Assembly: GCF_003014715.1 (NCBI RefSeq)
Contig: NZ_PYAV01000006.1
Location: forward strand, 124,001 to 188,000
Source of the DNA: Salsuginibacillus halophilus
GTDB taxonomy: Bacteria > Bacillota > Bacilli > Bacillales > Marinococcaceae
Reading direction: 5' to 3'
Length of the DNA: 64,000 bases
Positions 36,034-43,843 of this stretch are shown here, piece by piece. The position numbers and the translations under genes are program-made. Position 1 is the stretch's first letter. The number at the start of each line of letters is the position of its first letter. The notes under the pieces were generated by a model. The model did not search any database. It was not told the origin of the DNA and was given only the letters and a program-made list of their open reading frames with translations.

Positions 36034-37470
36034 TTATTTATTCTCCTTAATTTCTTCCACAATTTCATCATAACGTTCACTTTTCATAAAGTTTTCTACT
36101 GAAACGTGATGTTTATCCGGCTGCTGTTGTTCAGCGCGCTCAGTTAAATCTTGATGCGTCACAATCAAATCTGCATCATCCGGAATTTGTGAAATTGAAG
36201 TGTTGATCACTTCAACATCCAGTCCAGCCTGCTTTACTTTTTTACGAAGAACTGACGCCCCCATCGCCGATGATCCCATACCGGCATCACATGCAAATAC
36301 AATTTTTTCTACATCCGCTAACGAACTTACATCTTCACGCGTCTGTGATCGTAAATGTTCAGCAGCACTGCTTTCTTTCCCTTTCATCGCTTCCATTTTC
36401 GTTGTTGCTTCATCCAGGTTTTCCTCATTTGTCCCTGTCGTTTTTAAGATGACTGCCGAAATTAGAAAAGATACAGCTGTCGCTACGAAAATACCTGCCA
36501 TTACACCAAAATGATCGCCCTGCGGCGTCATAAGCGCATAAGCTATAATGCTTCCTGGCGATGGTACTGCAGCCAGCCCTACATCAAAAATAACGAAAGT
36601 GAACACGCCACTCATGCCGCCGCCGATCACAGCAAGCAAAAGCATCGGCTTCATCAAGATGTAAGGAAAATAAATTTCATGAATACCACCAACAAAATGA
36701 ATGACTGATGCACCAGCTGCCGAGCCTTTCGCGAGCTTTGAACCGAAAACGATAAATGCAAGCAGCACACCAAGACCCGGTCCAGGGTTGGTTTCAAGCA
36801 TAAACAAAATTGAACTTCCCATTTCAGAAGCTTCAGAGGCACCGAGTGGACTTAAAATACCGTGATTAATCGCATTGTTTAAAAACAAGACTTTTGCCGG
36901 CTCGATAATAATGCTGGTTAAAGGTAACAAACCAAGGTTAACTAACCACTGAACACCAGCGGCGAGCGTATTCGTTAAACCGCTTACGACGGGACCTACA
37001 GCTGCATTCCCGAACAATGCGAGGAAAAGGCCTAGAAAACCTCCGGTAAAGTTGTTGATCAACATTTCAAAACCTGATGGGATTTTATCTTCAAAGAATT
37101 TATCGATTAATTTCATAAGATAACCGCCAAGTGGACCCATCACCATGGCACCAAGAAACATCGGGATATCTGCCCCGACAATAACACCCATGACGGCTGT
37201 TGCACCGATCACACCCCCGCGCAGTCCGTGAACCATCCGACCACCTGTAAAAGCAATTAAAATCGGGAGAAGGTAGTTAATCATCGGATCAACCAGCTGG
37301 GCGAACCCTTCATTTGGCAGCCAGCCATCCTCAATAAATAAAGCTGTTATAAACCCCCATGCAATAAAAGCTGCAATGTTAGGCATAATCATACCGCTTA
37401 AATAACTACCTAACGTCTGCACTTTTGCCTTAAAACCGCCTGACTTTTGCTCCGTTGCTTCAGCGCTCAT
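36034..37470 (-). CDS. mtlA: Mannitol-specific PTS enzyme IICB
   Basis: 478 residues from ATG 37470 (GGGG 8 nt upstream; TTG 37473 rejected). The IIC membrane domain (about 1-340) has GGRMVHGLRGG and the NNAINHGILSPLG segment. A short linker leads to the IIB domain with the phosphorylated cysteine in VFACDAGMGSSAM (about 394). There is no fused IIA, which is supplied by mtlF. It imports and phosphorylates mannitol. First gene of the operon. Confidence 0.95.
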   Translation of the reverse strand: MSAEATEQKSGGFKAKVQTLGSYLSGMIMPNIAAFIAWGFITALFIEDGWLPNEGFAQLVDPMINYLLPILIAFTGGRMVHGLRGGVIGATAVMGVIVGADIPMFLGAMVMGPLGGYLMKLIDKFFEDKIPSGFEMLINNFTGGFLGLFLALFGNAAVGPVVSGLTNTLAAGVQWLVNLGLLPLTSIIIEPAKVLFLNNAINHGILSPLGASEASEMGSSILFMLETNPGPGLGVLLAFIVFGSKLAKGSAAGASVIHFVGGIHEIYFPYILMKPMLLLAVIGGGMSGVFTFVIFDVGLAAVPSPGSIIAYALMTPQGDHFGVMAGIFVATAVSFLISAVILKTTGTNEENLDEATTKMEAMKGKESSAAEHLRSQTREDVSSLADVEKIVFACDAGMGSSAMGASVLRKKVKQAGLDVEVINTSISQIPDDADLIVTHQDLTERAEQQQPDKHHVSVENFMKSERYDEIVEEIKENK

Positions 37471-37502
37471 CAATACGTCCCCTTTCGTTTCTTGTTAATT
37501 TC

Positions 37503-37531
37503 ATAATAAAGCGCTGTCACAACTGTCTCAA
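37503..37531 (-). promoter_or_regulatory. Sigma-A promoter of mtlARFD
   Basis: Minus strand: TTGAGA (37526-37531), 17-bp spacer, TATTAT (37503-37508). Confidence 0.65.
37506..37519. promoter_or_regulatory. cre site overlapping the mtl promoter
   Basis: Minus strand TGACAGCGCTTTAT matches the ideal cre TGAAAGCGCTTTCA at 11 of 14 positions and overlaps the -10 and spacer, a position expected for CcpA repression. Confidence 0.55.
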
Positions 37532-37547
37532 TGAAAGGTAATCACAA

Positions 37548-37573
37548 TTTCGTCACACCTTTTTATGACAAAA
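37548..37573. promoter_or_regulatory. Candidate MtlR binding site
   Basis: TTTCGTCA (37548-37555) and TGACAAAA (37566-37573) form an inverted repeat starting about 17 bp upstream of the mtl -35, a proper place for an activator. Assignment to MtlR is inferred from the location. Confidence 0.5.
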
Positions 37574-37594
37574 CTATAAAAACGTATAAACGAC

Positions 37595-37624
37595 CAAAAA
37601 AGACCGCCCTGGTTAGGACGGTCT
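37595..37624 (-). terminator. Terminator hairpin at edge of repeat copy E
   Basis: AGACCGCCCT pairs with AGGACGGTCT around a short loop; on the minus strand it is followed by TTTTTT. It is oriented to terminate the chemoreceptor gene, from which it is now separated by repeat E. Confidence 0.75.
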
Positions 37625-37980
37625 AATACTGTCGATAAAGTACAAAAGCTAAAATCTACGCAAAGATTACAGCCCAAGCTCCGCGAGCTGTCCTATTAAG
37701 AGGATAAAATCGAACAATGAACGTAACCAACACTACCGACGGACGCTTTCCCGAGGGCTTGCCTTCAGCTAACTTGTTCGAATCATTTCCATTTGAACAA
37801 GTGGATCTTCAGGCTGCGCTTGATCCTCTGGGAGTCGCCGTCTTTCGTTTCGGTTACTCTTCAATTTACATAATGTAATTATTTCCAAGTTATATGGTTC
37901 GTTTTGATCGCTCATGAAGCGTCATGCTGAAATTGATTCATGTAGATGTTGCTTGATCAAAGTGATCTCTACCATCCTGA
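37625..37980 (-). mobile_element. MITE-like repeat copy E (left end missing)
   Basis: Reverse-oriented copy. Its right terminal repeat AATACTGTCGATAAAG directly abuts the terminator hairpin 37601-37624. The internal hairpin CTTGTTCGAAT (37773-37783) with ATTTGAACAAG (37791-37801) keeps pairing through a G-T wobble. The element breaks off at the 3' end of the chemoreceptor gene, so the left terminal repeat and any second terminator copy are lost. Confidence 0.7.
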
Positions 37981-37983
37981 CAT

Positions 37984-39663
37984 TTATAAAGAAAACTTCC
38001 TCGCTTCGCCTTGTAGCTCTTCTGCCATACGTGCGAGCGTATTTGCTGCTGCTGTAATCTCTTCCATCGAAGCCATCTGTTCTTCGGCTGAAGCTGCAAC
38101 ACTTTGAGCGTAACTTGCCGATGATTCAGCTACCTGTCCCGATTCCTGCATAGCATCATCGAGCTGCGTTGTGCCTTGAGCCATTTCCTGGATTTCAGAA
38201 CGCACATCCGCTACCTGGCTTGTCACATCCGCCACTGCTTTTGAAATGGCGTTAAACTCACCGCCTGCTTCATTGACAAATGTGATGCCATCATTAACGG
38301 ACTGCTGACCTTCTGACATTGCCTGCTCTGAATATGCAACGCTTGCTTGAATATCTTGAACAAGCTCACTGATTTCCCCGGCAGATGCGTTTGATTGCTC
38401 AGCAAGCTTTCGGACTTCACCAGCAACAACGGCAAAACCTTTTCCACTTTCGCCCGCGCGAGCCGCCTCAATGGCTGCGTTTAACGCAAGCAGGTTCGTC
38501 TGTTCTGCAATGTTTGTAATTAAAGAAATAATGTCATCAACTCGCTTGGATTTCTGCCTTAAGTCTTCGATTGAAGCAGAAATATCTTCAGTTTTACCGT
38601 GGATCGTCTGCATTTGCTGCACAGCTTGATGCACGACACCGCTTCCGCTTTCTGCCCGCTTTTCCGTTTGTTGTACAGCTTCACTCACACCATTCATCTG
38701 GTTTTCTACATGAGTCATGCCTTCATTAAAACGGCTGACAAGCTCTTTTGAAGATTGAACGCTTGAAAGCTGCGTATCAGCACCATTTGCTACTTCTTGA
38801 ATGGACTCTGTAATTTGATTGGTTGCTTTAGACGTTTCATCAGCACTACTTGAAAGCTGTTCAGAAGAAGCTGCAACTTGTTCAGCATTTTCATTCACTG
38901 TACCGATGATACCTTTCAAATTCTCGGTCATTTCACGAAAAGCTGCGTTTAATTCACCGACTTCATCTTTATTTTTGATATGTTGCTGCTCAACTTGTAA
39001 GTTTCCTTGAGCCAGGTGTCGTGCCGACCCTGCAAGTGCTGCAATCGGACGTGAAATACTGTTGGAAAGAAGAATGCCAATAATAATTGCGATGAGTAGT
39101 GCACCAACGCCGATTGCCATTACAATAACAGCTGCATTGGAAGCTTGTTGTTCTGTCGCTTCAGCTTCAGATGCAACAAGATCGCTTAAGTATGCGTTTA
39201 GTTCCTGCACGTCTGTCCGCATTTCACGACCAAGTGGAATGACTTCACCCATGGCATAATCAATGGCTTCTTCTCCATCCATATCAAGCGCCGCAACAGC
39301 TGTATCATAATAAGCTTCGTTTGCAGCTTCAAGTTCTGCAATCCATTCGTCTGTTTCTTCATTAAAGCTTAAAAACACAGCACGTTCTAGTTCTCCTGTC
39401 ACGCTTTCATGTGCGTCGCCAAGGTTTTCAAGCTGTTCTTCTTCATCCGTTAATAAGTATCCTCGCAAATTACTGCTGCGTTGTGCAACATAAGTCCCGA
39501 TATCGCTTCCCGTATCATGTAGTTCATCAATTTCTTCAATTAAATAGTCATATGAATTCGTGGTGACCTGCAAACTAATAATAGCTGTAATGATTGCAAT
39601 GGCAAATACTGCACTTAAGCCAATAAAGCCTGCCAGCAGTTTTTTTCGAAGTGTAACTTTCAA
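37984..39663 (-). CDS. Methyl-accepting chemotaxis protein
   Basis: 559 residues, apparently from TTG 39663 with AAAAGGAGGG about 11 nt upstream. There are two membrane segments (about 9-31 and 180-204) enclosing a helical sensor of about 150 residues like CHASE3/4HB domains ([11 protein letters not shown]), then a HAMP domain and the long signalling coiled coil. The hairpin tip [19 protein letters not shown] is the most conserved part of the class. The protein should signal to CheA/CheW. The ligand is unknown. No other chemotaxis gene is near. Confidence 0.93.
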   Translation of the reverse strand: MKVTLRKKLLAGFIGLSAVFAIAIITAIISLQVTTNSYDYLIEEIDELHDTGSDIGTYVAQRSSNLRGYLLTDEEEQLENLGDAHESVTGELERAVFLSFNEETDEWIAELEAANEAYYDTAVAALDMDGEEAIDYAMGEVIPLGREMRTDVQELNAYLSDLVASEAEATEQQASNAAVIVMAIGVGALLIAIIIGILLSNSISRPIAALAGSARHLAQGNLQVEQQHIKNKDEVGELNAAFREMTENLKGIIGTVNENAEQVAASSEQLSSSADETSKATNQITESIQEVANGADTQLSSVQSSKELVSRFNEGMTHVENQMNGVSEAVQQTEKRAESGSGVVHQAVQQMQTIHGKTEDISASIEDLRQKSKRVDDIISLITNIAEQTNLLALNAAIEAARAGESGKGFAVVAGEVRKLAEQSNASAGEISELVQDIQASVAYSEQAMSEGQQSVNDGITFVNEAGGEFNAISKAVADVTSQVADVRSEIQEMAQGTTQLDDAMQESGQVAESSASYAQSVAASAEEQMASMEEITAAANTLARMAEELQGEARKFSL

Positions 39664-39742
39664 TTCCGCAAAACCCTCCTTTTGGATTACATATAAAATA
39701 TAAAATCAAAAAACGTACAAAATTCCTAGTAAAAATAGTTTA

Positions 39743-39757
39743 CTCCTAACTTAGGAG
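39743..39757. promoter_or_regulatory. Short perfect palindrome upstream of the chemoreceptor
   Basis: CTCCTAA-C-TTAGGAG is a perfect dyad about 80 bp before the chemoreceptor start. It may be an operator. The remaining part of 39664-40088 is AT-rich and contains a TATAAT (39817-39822) directed to popT, but no gene that I can support. Confidence 0.3.
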
Positions 39758-40088
39758 AATTGCAACTGAAATTGATTATCACGCAAAAACCTTGTAAATT
39801 ATTTGAGTAGCTTTTGTATAATAAAGGAAATGAACCTTCAACTTGTATATTGAAAGGTAGTATTTTGAAAGGTGATTTCATAAGTATCGTTTAAGCACGG
39901 TTTTCCGGCTATTGGAGGGACAAGCGTTAAGCATTGTTAACGAGTAATTTTTCTTCTTTATTTTGTAAAAAATATCATAGGATCTATTTGACTCCTCCTT
40001 CCTTCACTTTACACTGAGGAGGCTGGAGGCGTATGATCAATGAGACTGGGATTCGTCGTTTTAAGCAGGAGATAAGGAGTTTCGATAT

Positions 40089-40910
40089 ATGGAATGGAAA
40101 AACATACCTAGAGGGATTGTAATGGGGATCGGTGATTTGATTCCCGGAGTCAGCGGTGGGACGATGGCGGTTGTGCTCGGCATTTACGATCGTCTAATTT
40201 TATCAATTAATCAACTTTTTACACGTTTTGCCTTACGTTCATTATTATTTATTGGACCACTTGCCTTAGGCATGCTTTTGGCGATTTTTTCTTTCAGCCA
40301 AGTGTTTAATTACTTAAACAACAATCACCCAGTACCTACGATGTTTTTCTTTCTTGGTTTAATTGTAGGAGTTATTCCATTTTTACTACGTCATGTGGGG
40401 GCTCGTGAGCACTTTACATTCCGTCATTACGCGCTGCTTCTCGGAGGCGCCGCATTTTTAGCTTTCGTCCTTCCGAATCCTGCAGAAGGCGGTGATGGTC
40501 CTGTGCTCACCTCCCTTGGCATGCAGGAATACGCACTGCTGTTTTTCGGCGGCTGGATTGCAAGCTCAGCAATGATCATCCCAGGCTTCAGCGGATCGTT
40601 AATGTTTATGATTCTCGGTATATACTGGACAATCATTGAAGCTGTAGCTTCGTTTAATTTCACAGTCATCGCGGTTGTCGGTGTTGGTGTACTGATCGGG
40701 ATTGGAATCATGAGTAAAATTATTCATTTCTTTTTACACCATTATCACTTTGCTACTTACGCACTGTTAATCGGTTTTGTGATCGGCTCGATATTTTTAA
40801 TGTTCCCTGGATGGGCAGATGACCCTTTCAGCATCGGGATCAGCCTGCTTACCTTTTTAGCTGGATTAATTGCCGCTGGGCTGCTTGGAAGGATTGAACA
40901 TTCCTCTTAA
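40089..40910 (+). CDS. popT: DUF368 polyprenyl-phosphate transporter PopT
   Basis: 273 residues, a multi-span membrane protein with two internally related motifs: GDLIPGVSGGTMAVVLGIYD near residue 20 and MIIPGFSGSLMFMILGIY near residue 170. This is the DUF368 family, members of which recycle undecaprenyl phosphate to the inner leaflet for cell-wall synthesis (PopT). AAGGAG lies 9 nt before the ATG. It is convergent with the M20 amidohydrolase, and the terminator between them holds a parS-like site. A DedA protein, from the other family credited with this activity, is encoded at 54.5 kb. Confidence 0.88.
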   Translation: MEWKNIPRGIVMGIGDLIPGVSGGTMAVVLGIYDRLILSINQLFTRFALRSLLFIGPLALGMLLAIFSFSQVFNYLNNNHPVPTMFFFLGLIVGVIPFLLRHVGAREHFTFRHYALLLGGAAFLAFVLPNPAEGGDGPVLTSLGMQEYALLFFGGWIASSAMIIPGFSGSLMFMILGIYWTIIEAVASFNFTVIAVVGVGVLIGIGIMSKIIHFFLHHYHFATYALLIGFVIGSIFLMFPGWADDPFSIGISLLTFLAGLIAAGLLGRIEHSS

Positions 40911-40916
40911 AAATGA

Positions 40917-40970
40917 AACTCCCCCTCTTTGGTATTTCACGTGAAACACCAAAGAGGGGGAGTTTTTTCG
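40917..40970. terminator. Bidirectional terminator with a parS-like loop
   Basis: A perfect 17-bp stem (40917-40933 with 40948-40964) is followed by TTTTTT. The 14-nt loop plus the closing bases hold TATTTCACGTGAAACA. It separates the convergent popT and amidohydrolase genes. Confidence 0.9.
40933..40948. other. parS-like centromere site 1
   Basis: TATTTCACGTGAAACA differs at one base from the parS consensus TGTTTCACGTGAAACA bound by ParB/Spo0J. It lies in the terminator loop. Confidence 0.75.
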
Positions 40971-40971
40971 T

Positions 40972-40987
40972 TGTTTCACGTGGAACA
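40972..40987. other. parS-like centromere site 2
   Basis: TGTTTCACGTGGAACA; its reverse complement TGTTCCACGTGAAACA fits the Bacillus subtilis consensus TGTTNCACGTGAAACA exactly. It starts 39 bp after site 1. Confidence 0.82.
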
Positions 40988-40991
40988 TCAC

Positions 40992-42290
40992 TTACAAATC
41001 TGCATCATTCAACGCTCTTAACGCCTCGCGCATAGCAATAGTTCCATGAAAAGCATCATGTAAATGCGTAAACTCTTCTGGCGTATGACTTTTACCTGCA
41101 ACACTTGGTACAAAAATCATACCGGCATTCGTATATTTTCCAAAGTTCATTGCATCATGGGCCGCACCACTAATCACAGGCATATGTGAAATGCCTGCGC
41201 TCTCAGCACCGGTGCGCACGGCTTGCTGTACTTTTTCCGGAACGAGGACCGGTGCAACGCGCAGCTGTTCATGCCAGTTCATTTGAAGGCCTCGGCGCTC
41301 TGCAATTTCATATGCCTTTTGACGCGCCGCATCGATCACTGCATCGCGGGCACTTTCTGAAACATCACGTATGTCAAGAACCGCATCAGCTTGACCGGCA
41401 ATGACATTTGATCCATTCGGATGAAGCTGTACTTTCCCAATCGTAGCCACAGCCGTATCATTTTGTGCTGCTGGTAGTTTCTCAAGTTCAAGAGCGAGCT
41501 CGCTTAATGCAGCAAAAGCATCACGACGGTCTGTCATCGGCGTATTGCCGGCATGATCGGTTTCGCCATAAAAACTACATTCATGCCAGGACGGTCCGGC
41601 AATACCAGAAACCACCCCGACAGGTTTTTTTGCCTGCTCAAGCGTTGTGCCTTGTTCTATATGAAGCTCCAAAAAGGCTTTTATATGTTCCGGCGGATAA
41701 AAGCTTTCTGCCATACCGTTTAGTGTAAACCCTTGTGAATCCATCGCTTCTTGCAGCGTAACTCCGTCTTCATCCAAAGCATGGCGCACTTCTGCTTCTG
41801 TCACTTCACCGAGCATCACCCGACTGCCGAACAACCCATTACCAAAACGGGTACCTTCTTCATCCACCATGACGACAAGCTCTACCGGCTGTGAAAATGT
41901 AAATCCTTCTGCAAGCAGACTCTCGAGCGCCATTAAAGAACTTAAACAGCCGAGCGCACCGTCAAACGCACCACCGTCCGGCACTGTATCTAAATGTGAG
42001 CCGGTCATGAGAACAGGGCCATCTGTTTTTCCTTCAATCCGTCCAAACATATTTCCAACATCATCTTCACGTACAGACATTCCGGTATTTTCCATCCAGC
42101 TTCGGAATAATGCTTTCGCCTGCTTCTCCTCATTTGTATAGACGAACCGTGATATGCCGCCATTCTCCGTCCAGCCGATTTCGGCTAACTTGGCAATCCG
42201 GTCTGCAAGCTGTTTTGGATCAAGATTTTCATCATCCTGACACTGCTTGTATGTTTCTTCTAAACGTGCCTGGCTGAATGTCATTGTCAT
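40992..42290 (-). CDS. M20 family amidohydrolase (N-carbamoyl-amino acid hydrolase / allantoate deiminase type)
   Basis: 432 residues from ATG 42290 (GGGG 9 nt upstream); two further in-frame ATGs lie nearby. Metal ligands are in TGSHLDTVPDGGAFDGALG, in VDEEGTRFG, in LHIEQG and in the C-terminal HTPEEF segment. The dimerisation domain includes ETDHAGNTPMTDRRDA. This family splits carbamoyl or amidino groups in ureide and hydantoin breakdown. No other purine or hydantoin gene is adjacent, so the substrate is open. Cytoplasmic. Confidence 0.88.
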   Translation of the reverse strand: MTMTFSQARLEETYKQCQDDENLDPKQLADRIAKLAEIGWTENGGISRFVYTNEEKQAKALFRSWMENTGMSVREDDVGNMFGRIEGKTDGPVLMTGSHLDTVPDGGAFDGALGCLSSLMALESLLAEGFTFSQPVELVVMVDEEGTRFGNGLFGSRVMLGEVTEAEVRHALDEDGVTLQEAMDSQGFTLNGMAESFYPPEHIKAFLELHIEQGTTLEQAKKPVGVVSGIAGPSWHECSFYGETDHAGNTPMTDRRDAFAALSELALELEKLPAAQNDTAVATIGKVQLHPNGSNVIAGQADAVLDIRDVSESARDAVIDAARQKAYEIAERRGLQMNWHEQLRVAPVLVPEKVQQAVRTGAESAGISHMPVISGAAHDAMNFGKYTNAGMIFVPSVAGKSHTPEEFTHLHDAFHGTIAMREALRALNDADL

Positions 42291-42362
42291 TAACATGGTC
42301 CCCTTTCAAGATACGAAAATGCACCCGCGATTCATACCGGGTGCGCTGCTTGTAAATAGAAG

Positions 42363-42734
42363 TTATGCTTTTAAAACACCGATCACAAATAAGATCCAGC
42401 CGGCAATAAACGCCACGCCGCCAATCGGTGTCACCGCCCCGAGCCACGTCTGCCCGGTCAGCGCCATTGTATAGAGGCTTCCAGCAAAAAATATAATGCC
42501 GAACATCATAACACCGCCGGCCCATGCAAATAACGCAGAACCTCCCATATACAACGCAGCAAATCCTACAGCAAGGATGCCTGCTGCATGAAACATATGG
42601 TACTGCACACCTGTTTGGTAATTTTCAATCATACGCTCACTAATCCGGCCTTCAAGCCCGTGAGCACCAAATGCTCCAATACCTACAACGATCGCAGCAT
42701 TAATTGCACCTAAAATAAGCAGCAATTTTGCCAT
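42363..42734 (-). CDS. ywdK: DUF423 membrane protein YwdK
   Basis: 123 residues from ATG 42734, with AGGTGA 5 nt upstream. Four membrane segments and the diagnostic IGAFGAHGLEGR and TGVQYHMFHA motifs identify the DUF423 family. Function unknown. It follows ywdI, as in Bacillus subtilis, with a 19-bp gap, so the two are probably one transcript. Confidence 0.9.
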   Translation of the reverse strand: MAKLLLILGAINAAIVVGIGAFGAHGLEGRISERMIENYQTGVQYHMFHAAGILAVGFAALYMGGSALFAWAGGVMMFGIIFFAGSLYTMALTGQTWLGAVTPIGGVAFIAGWILFVIGVLKA

Positions 42735-42752
42735 GTCCATCACCTGCTTTCG

Positions 42753-43025
42753 TTAAAACTCGAGTAAATTGCCTTCAGCCTTAGGAACTTCTGCACGTTG
42801 TGGCGCAGGCGCCGGCTGTGACTGTACAGGCGGCTGTGGTGCTGGTTGAAACTGCGAAGGCTGTATTTGCTGCTGTGGGGCTTCTTCTTGCAAAAGCTCA
42901 CAGTACAGCTGTAACTGCTTTGCCTTTTCACGGGCGGTTTGATCGTCACTCACTTGTACCGCCTGCTCGAGGGAAGCAAGTTCTCGTTTCATATAATCAA
43001 CAACGCGGGCTGCAGGAATTTCCAT
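42753..43025 (-). CDS. ywdI: YwdI family protein (DUF5327)
   Basis: 90 residues from ATG 43025 (AAGGAGG 9 nt upstream). The N-terminal half is an amphipathic helix (ARVVDYMKRELASLEQAV), and the C-terminal half is a Gln/Pro-rich disordered tail ending GNLLEF. This layout matches the small YwdI proteins of bacilli. Function unknown. It is upstream of ywdK on the same strand. Confidence 0.8.
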   Translation of the reverse strand: MEIPAARVVDYMKRELASLEQAVQVSDDQTAREKAKQLQLYCELLQEEAPQQQIQPSQFQPAPQPPVQSQPAPAPQRAEVPKAEGNLLEF

Positions 43026-43110
43026 GCGCAGTATCCTCCTTCTTTCTAACACTACGTTCTACTATAGCGCATCATTGCACTTCTTGCCAAAGGCAAACCG
43101 TTGACATAAC

Positions 43111-43134
43111 AAAAAACCGGGAATACTCCCGGTT
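43111..43134 (-). terminator. Terminator hairpin at edge of repeat copy F
   Basis: AACCGGGA (43115-43122) pairs with TCCCGGTT (43127-43134); on the minus strand TTTTTT follows. It probably terminated pepF before repeat F intervened. Confidence 0.7.
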
Positions 43135-43136
43135 TC

Positions 43137-43505
43137 CAGATTGTAGACAAACTTTAAAAAAGCGGAGTTCACCTCGCTTTTCAGCGGACGCTTGCCTCGG
43201 ATACGGCCTCAACTTCCTCGGCAGAAGATCACTACCTGCGGGATTCTCTCATTCGTTGTTCTGCTTAGGCATCGCCGCCGATGATCGTCAGCCTTGCGTT
43301 ATTTGATGGTCATGAATTGCAGAAATGTTTTTTTATCAAGCGATATCTACATGAATAAATGTCATCACTCGTTATAAGAGGATAAAATCGAACAATGAAC
43401 GTAACCTTCACTCTCAGACGGGCGCTTTCCCGAGGGCTTGGCTTCAGCTAACTTGTTCGTTTTATTGCTGATGAAACGTCATTACAAAATCGGCTCACAT
43501 AGGTG
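43137..43505. mobile_element. MITE-like repeat copy F (internally rearranged)
   Basis: The left terminal repeat CAGATTGTAGACAAAC abuts the terminator 43115-43134, and the left half runs in + orientation to about 43375. From about 43375 the sequence continues with right-half blocks in the opposite orientation (GAGGATAAAATCGAAC, then CCCGAGGGCTTGGCTTCAGC), so the copy is an inversion or a fusion of two copies. The central hairpin has lost its second arm. No right terminal repeat is found. Confidence 0.6.
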
Positions 43506-43623
43506 AAAACGCCAAATCTTAAGATCATTCTTTAAACAAGACAGGCGTTGTAAAGCCGTAATGACAACCGTAATACAGTCACCTTGAAGAGGGACTGCTT
43601 TCGCAAACGAATCGTCTTAAGCT

Positions 43624-43797
43624 TCAACTATACATCACGATGGTTTTGTATTTACGCTCAATTCCTTTAGACACCACTGGGAAGACGCCGCAATGAACAG
43701 GTTTTTCACGCGCAAGCTGATACGCTATCCGGCGGCAAAGCAGACACGACGAAATGAAGCGTAAGCGCTGATTGAGTCGATGTCGCATTTGTGCCAT
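43624..43797 (-). CDS. Possible small protein with a CxxC motif, or gene remnant
   Basis: 57 residues from ATG 43797, just after pepF on the same strand. The segment SCLLCRRIAYQLAREK, followed by VHCGVFPVVSKGIERKYK, has protein-like composition, and a CxxC plus another Cys could bind metal. There is no good ribosome site, and the frame also continues upstream into pepF out of frame with it. I do not recognise it. It may be the 3' end of a lost gene. The remaining 43506-43623 shows nothing recognisable. Confidence 0.3.
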   Translation of the reverse strand: MAQMRHRLNQRLRFISSCLLCRRIAYQLAREKPVHCGVFPVVSKGIERKYKTIVMYS

Positions 43798-43843
43798 TAG
43801 TGAAAGCGAGTATATCTTCTGGGACAGCCCCTTTCTCTCTCTA

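Noticed and set aside
39830-40088. Riboswitch or leader peptide upstream of popT
   Set aside because: A seven-codon frame and a weak CTCCTC/GAGGAG pairing are present, but no known riboswitch core or terminator alternative can be recognised.
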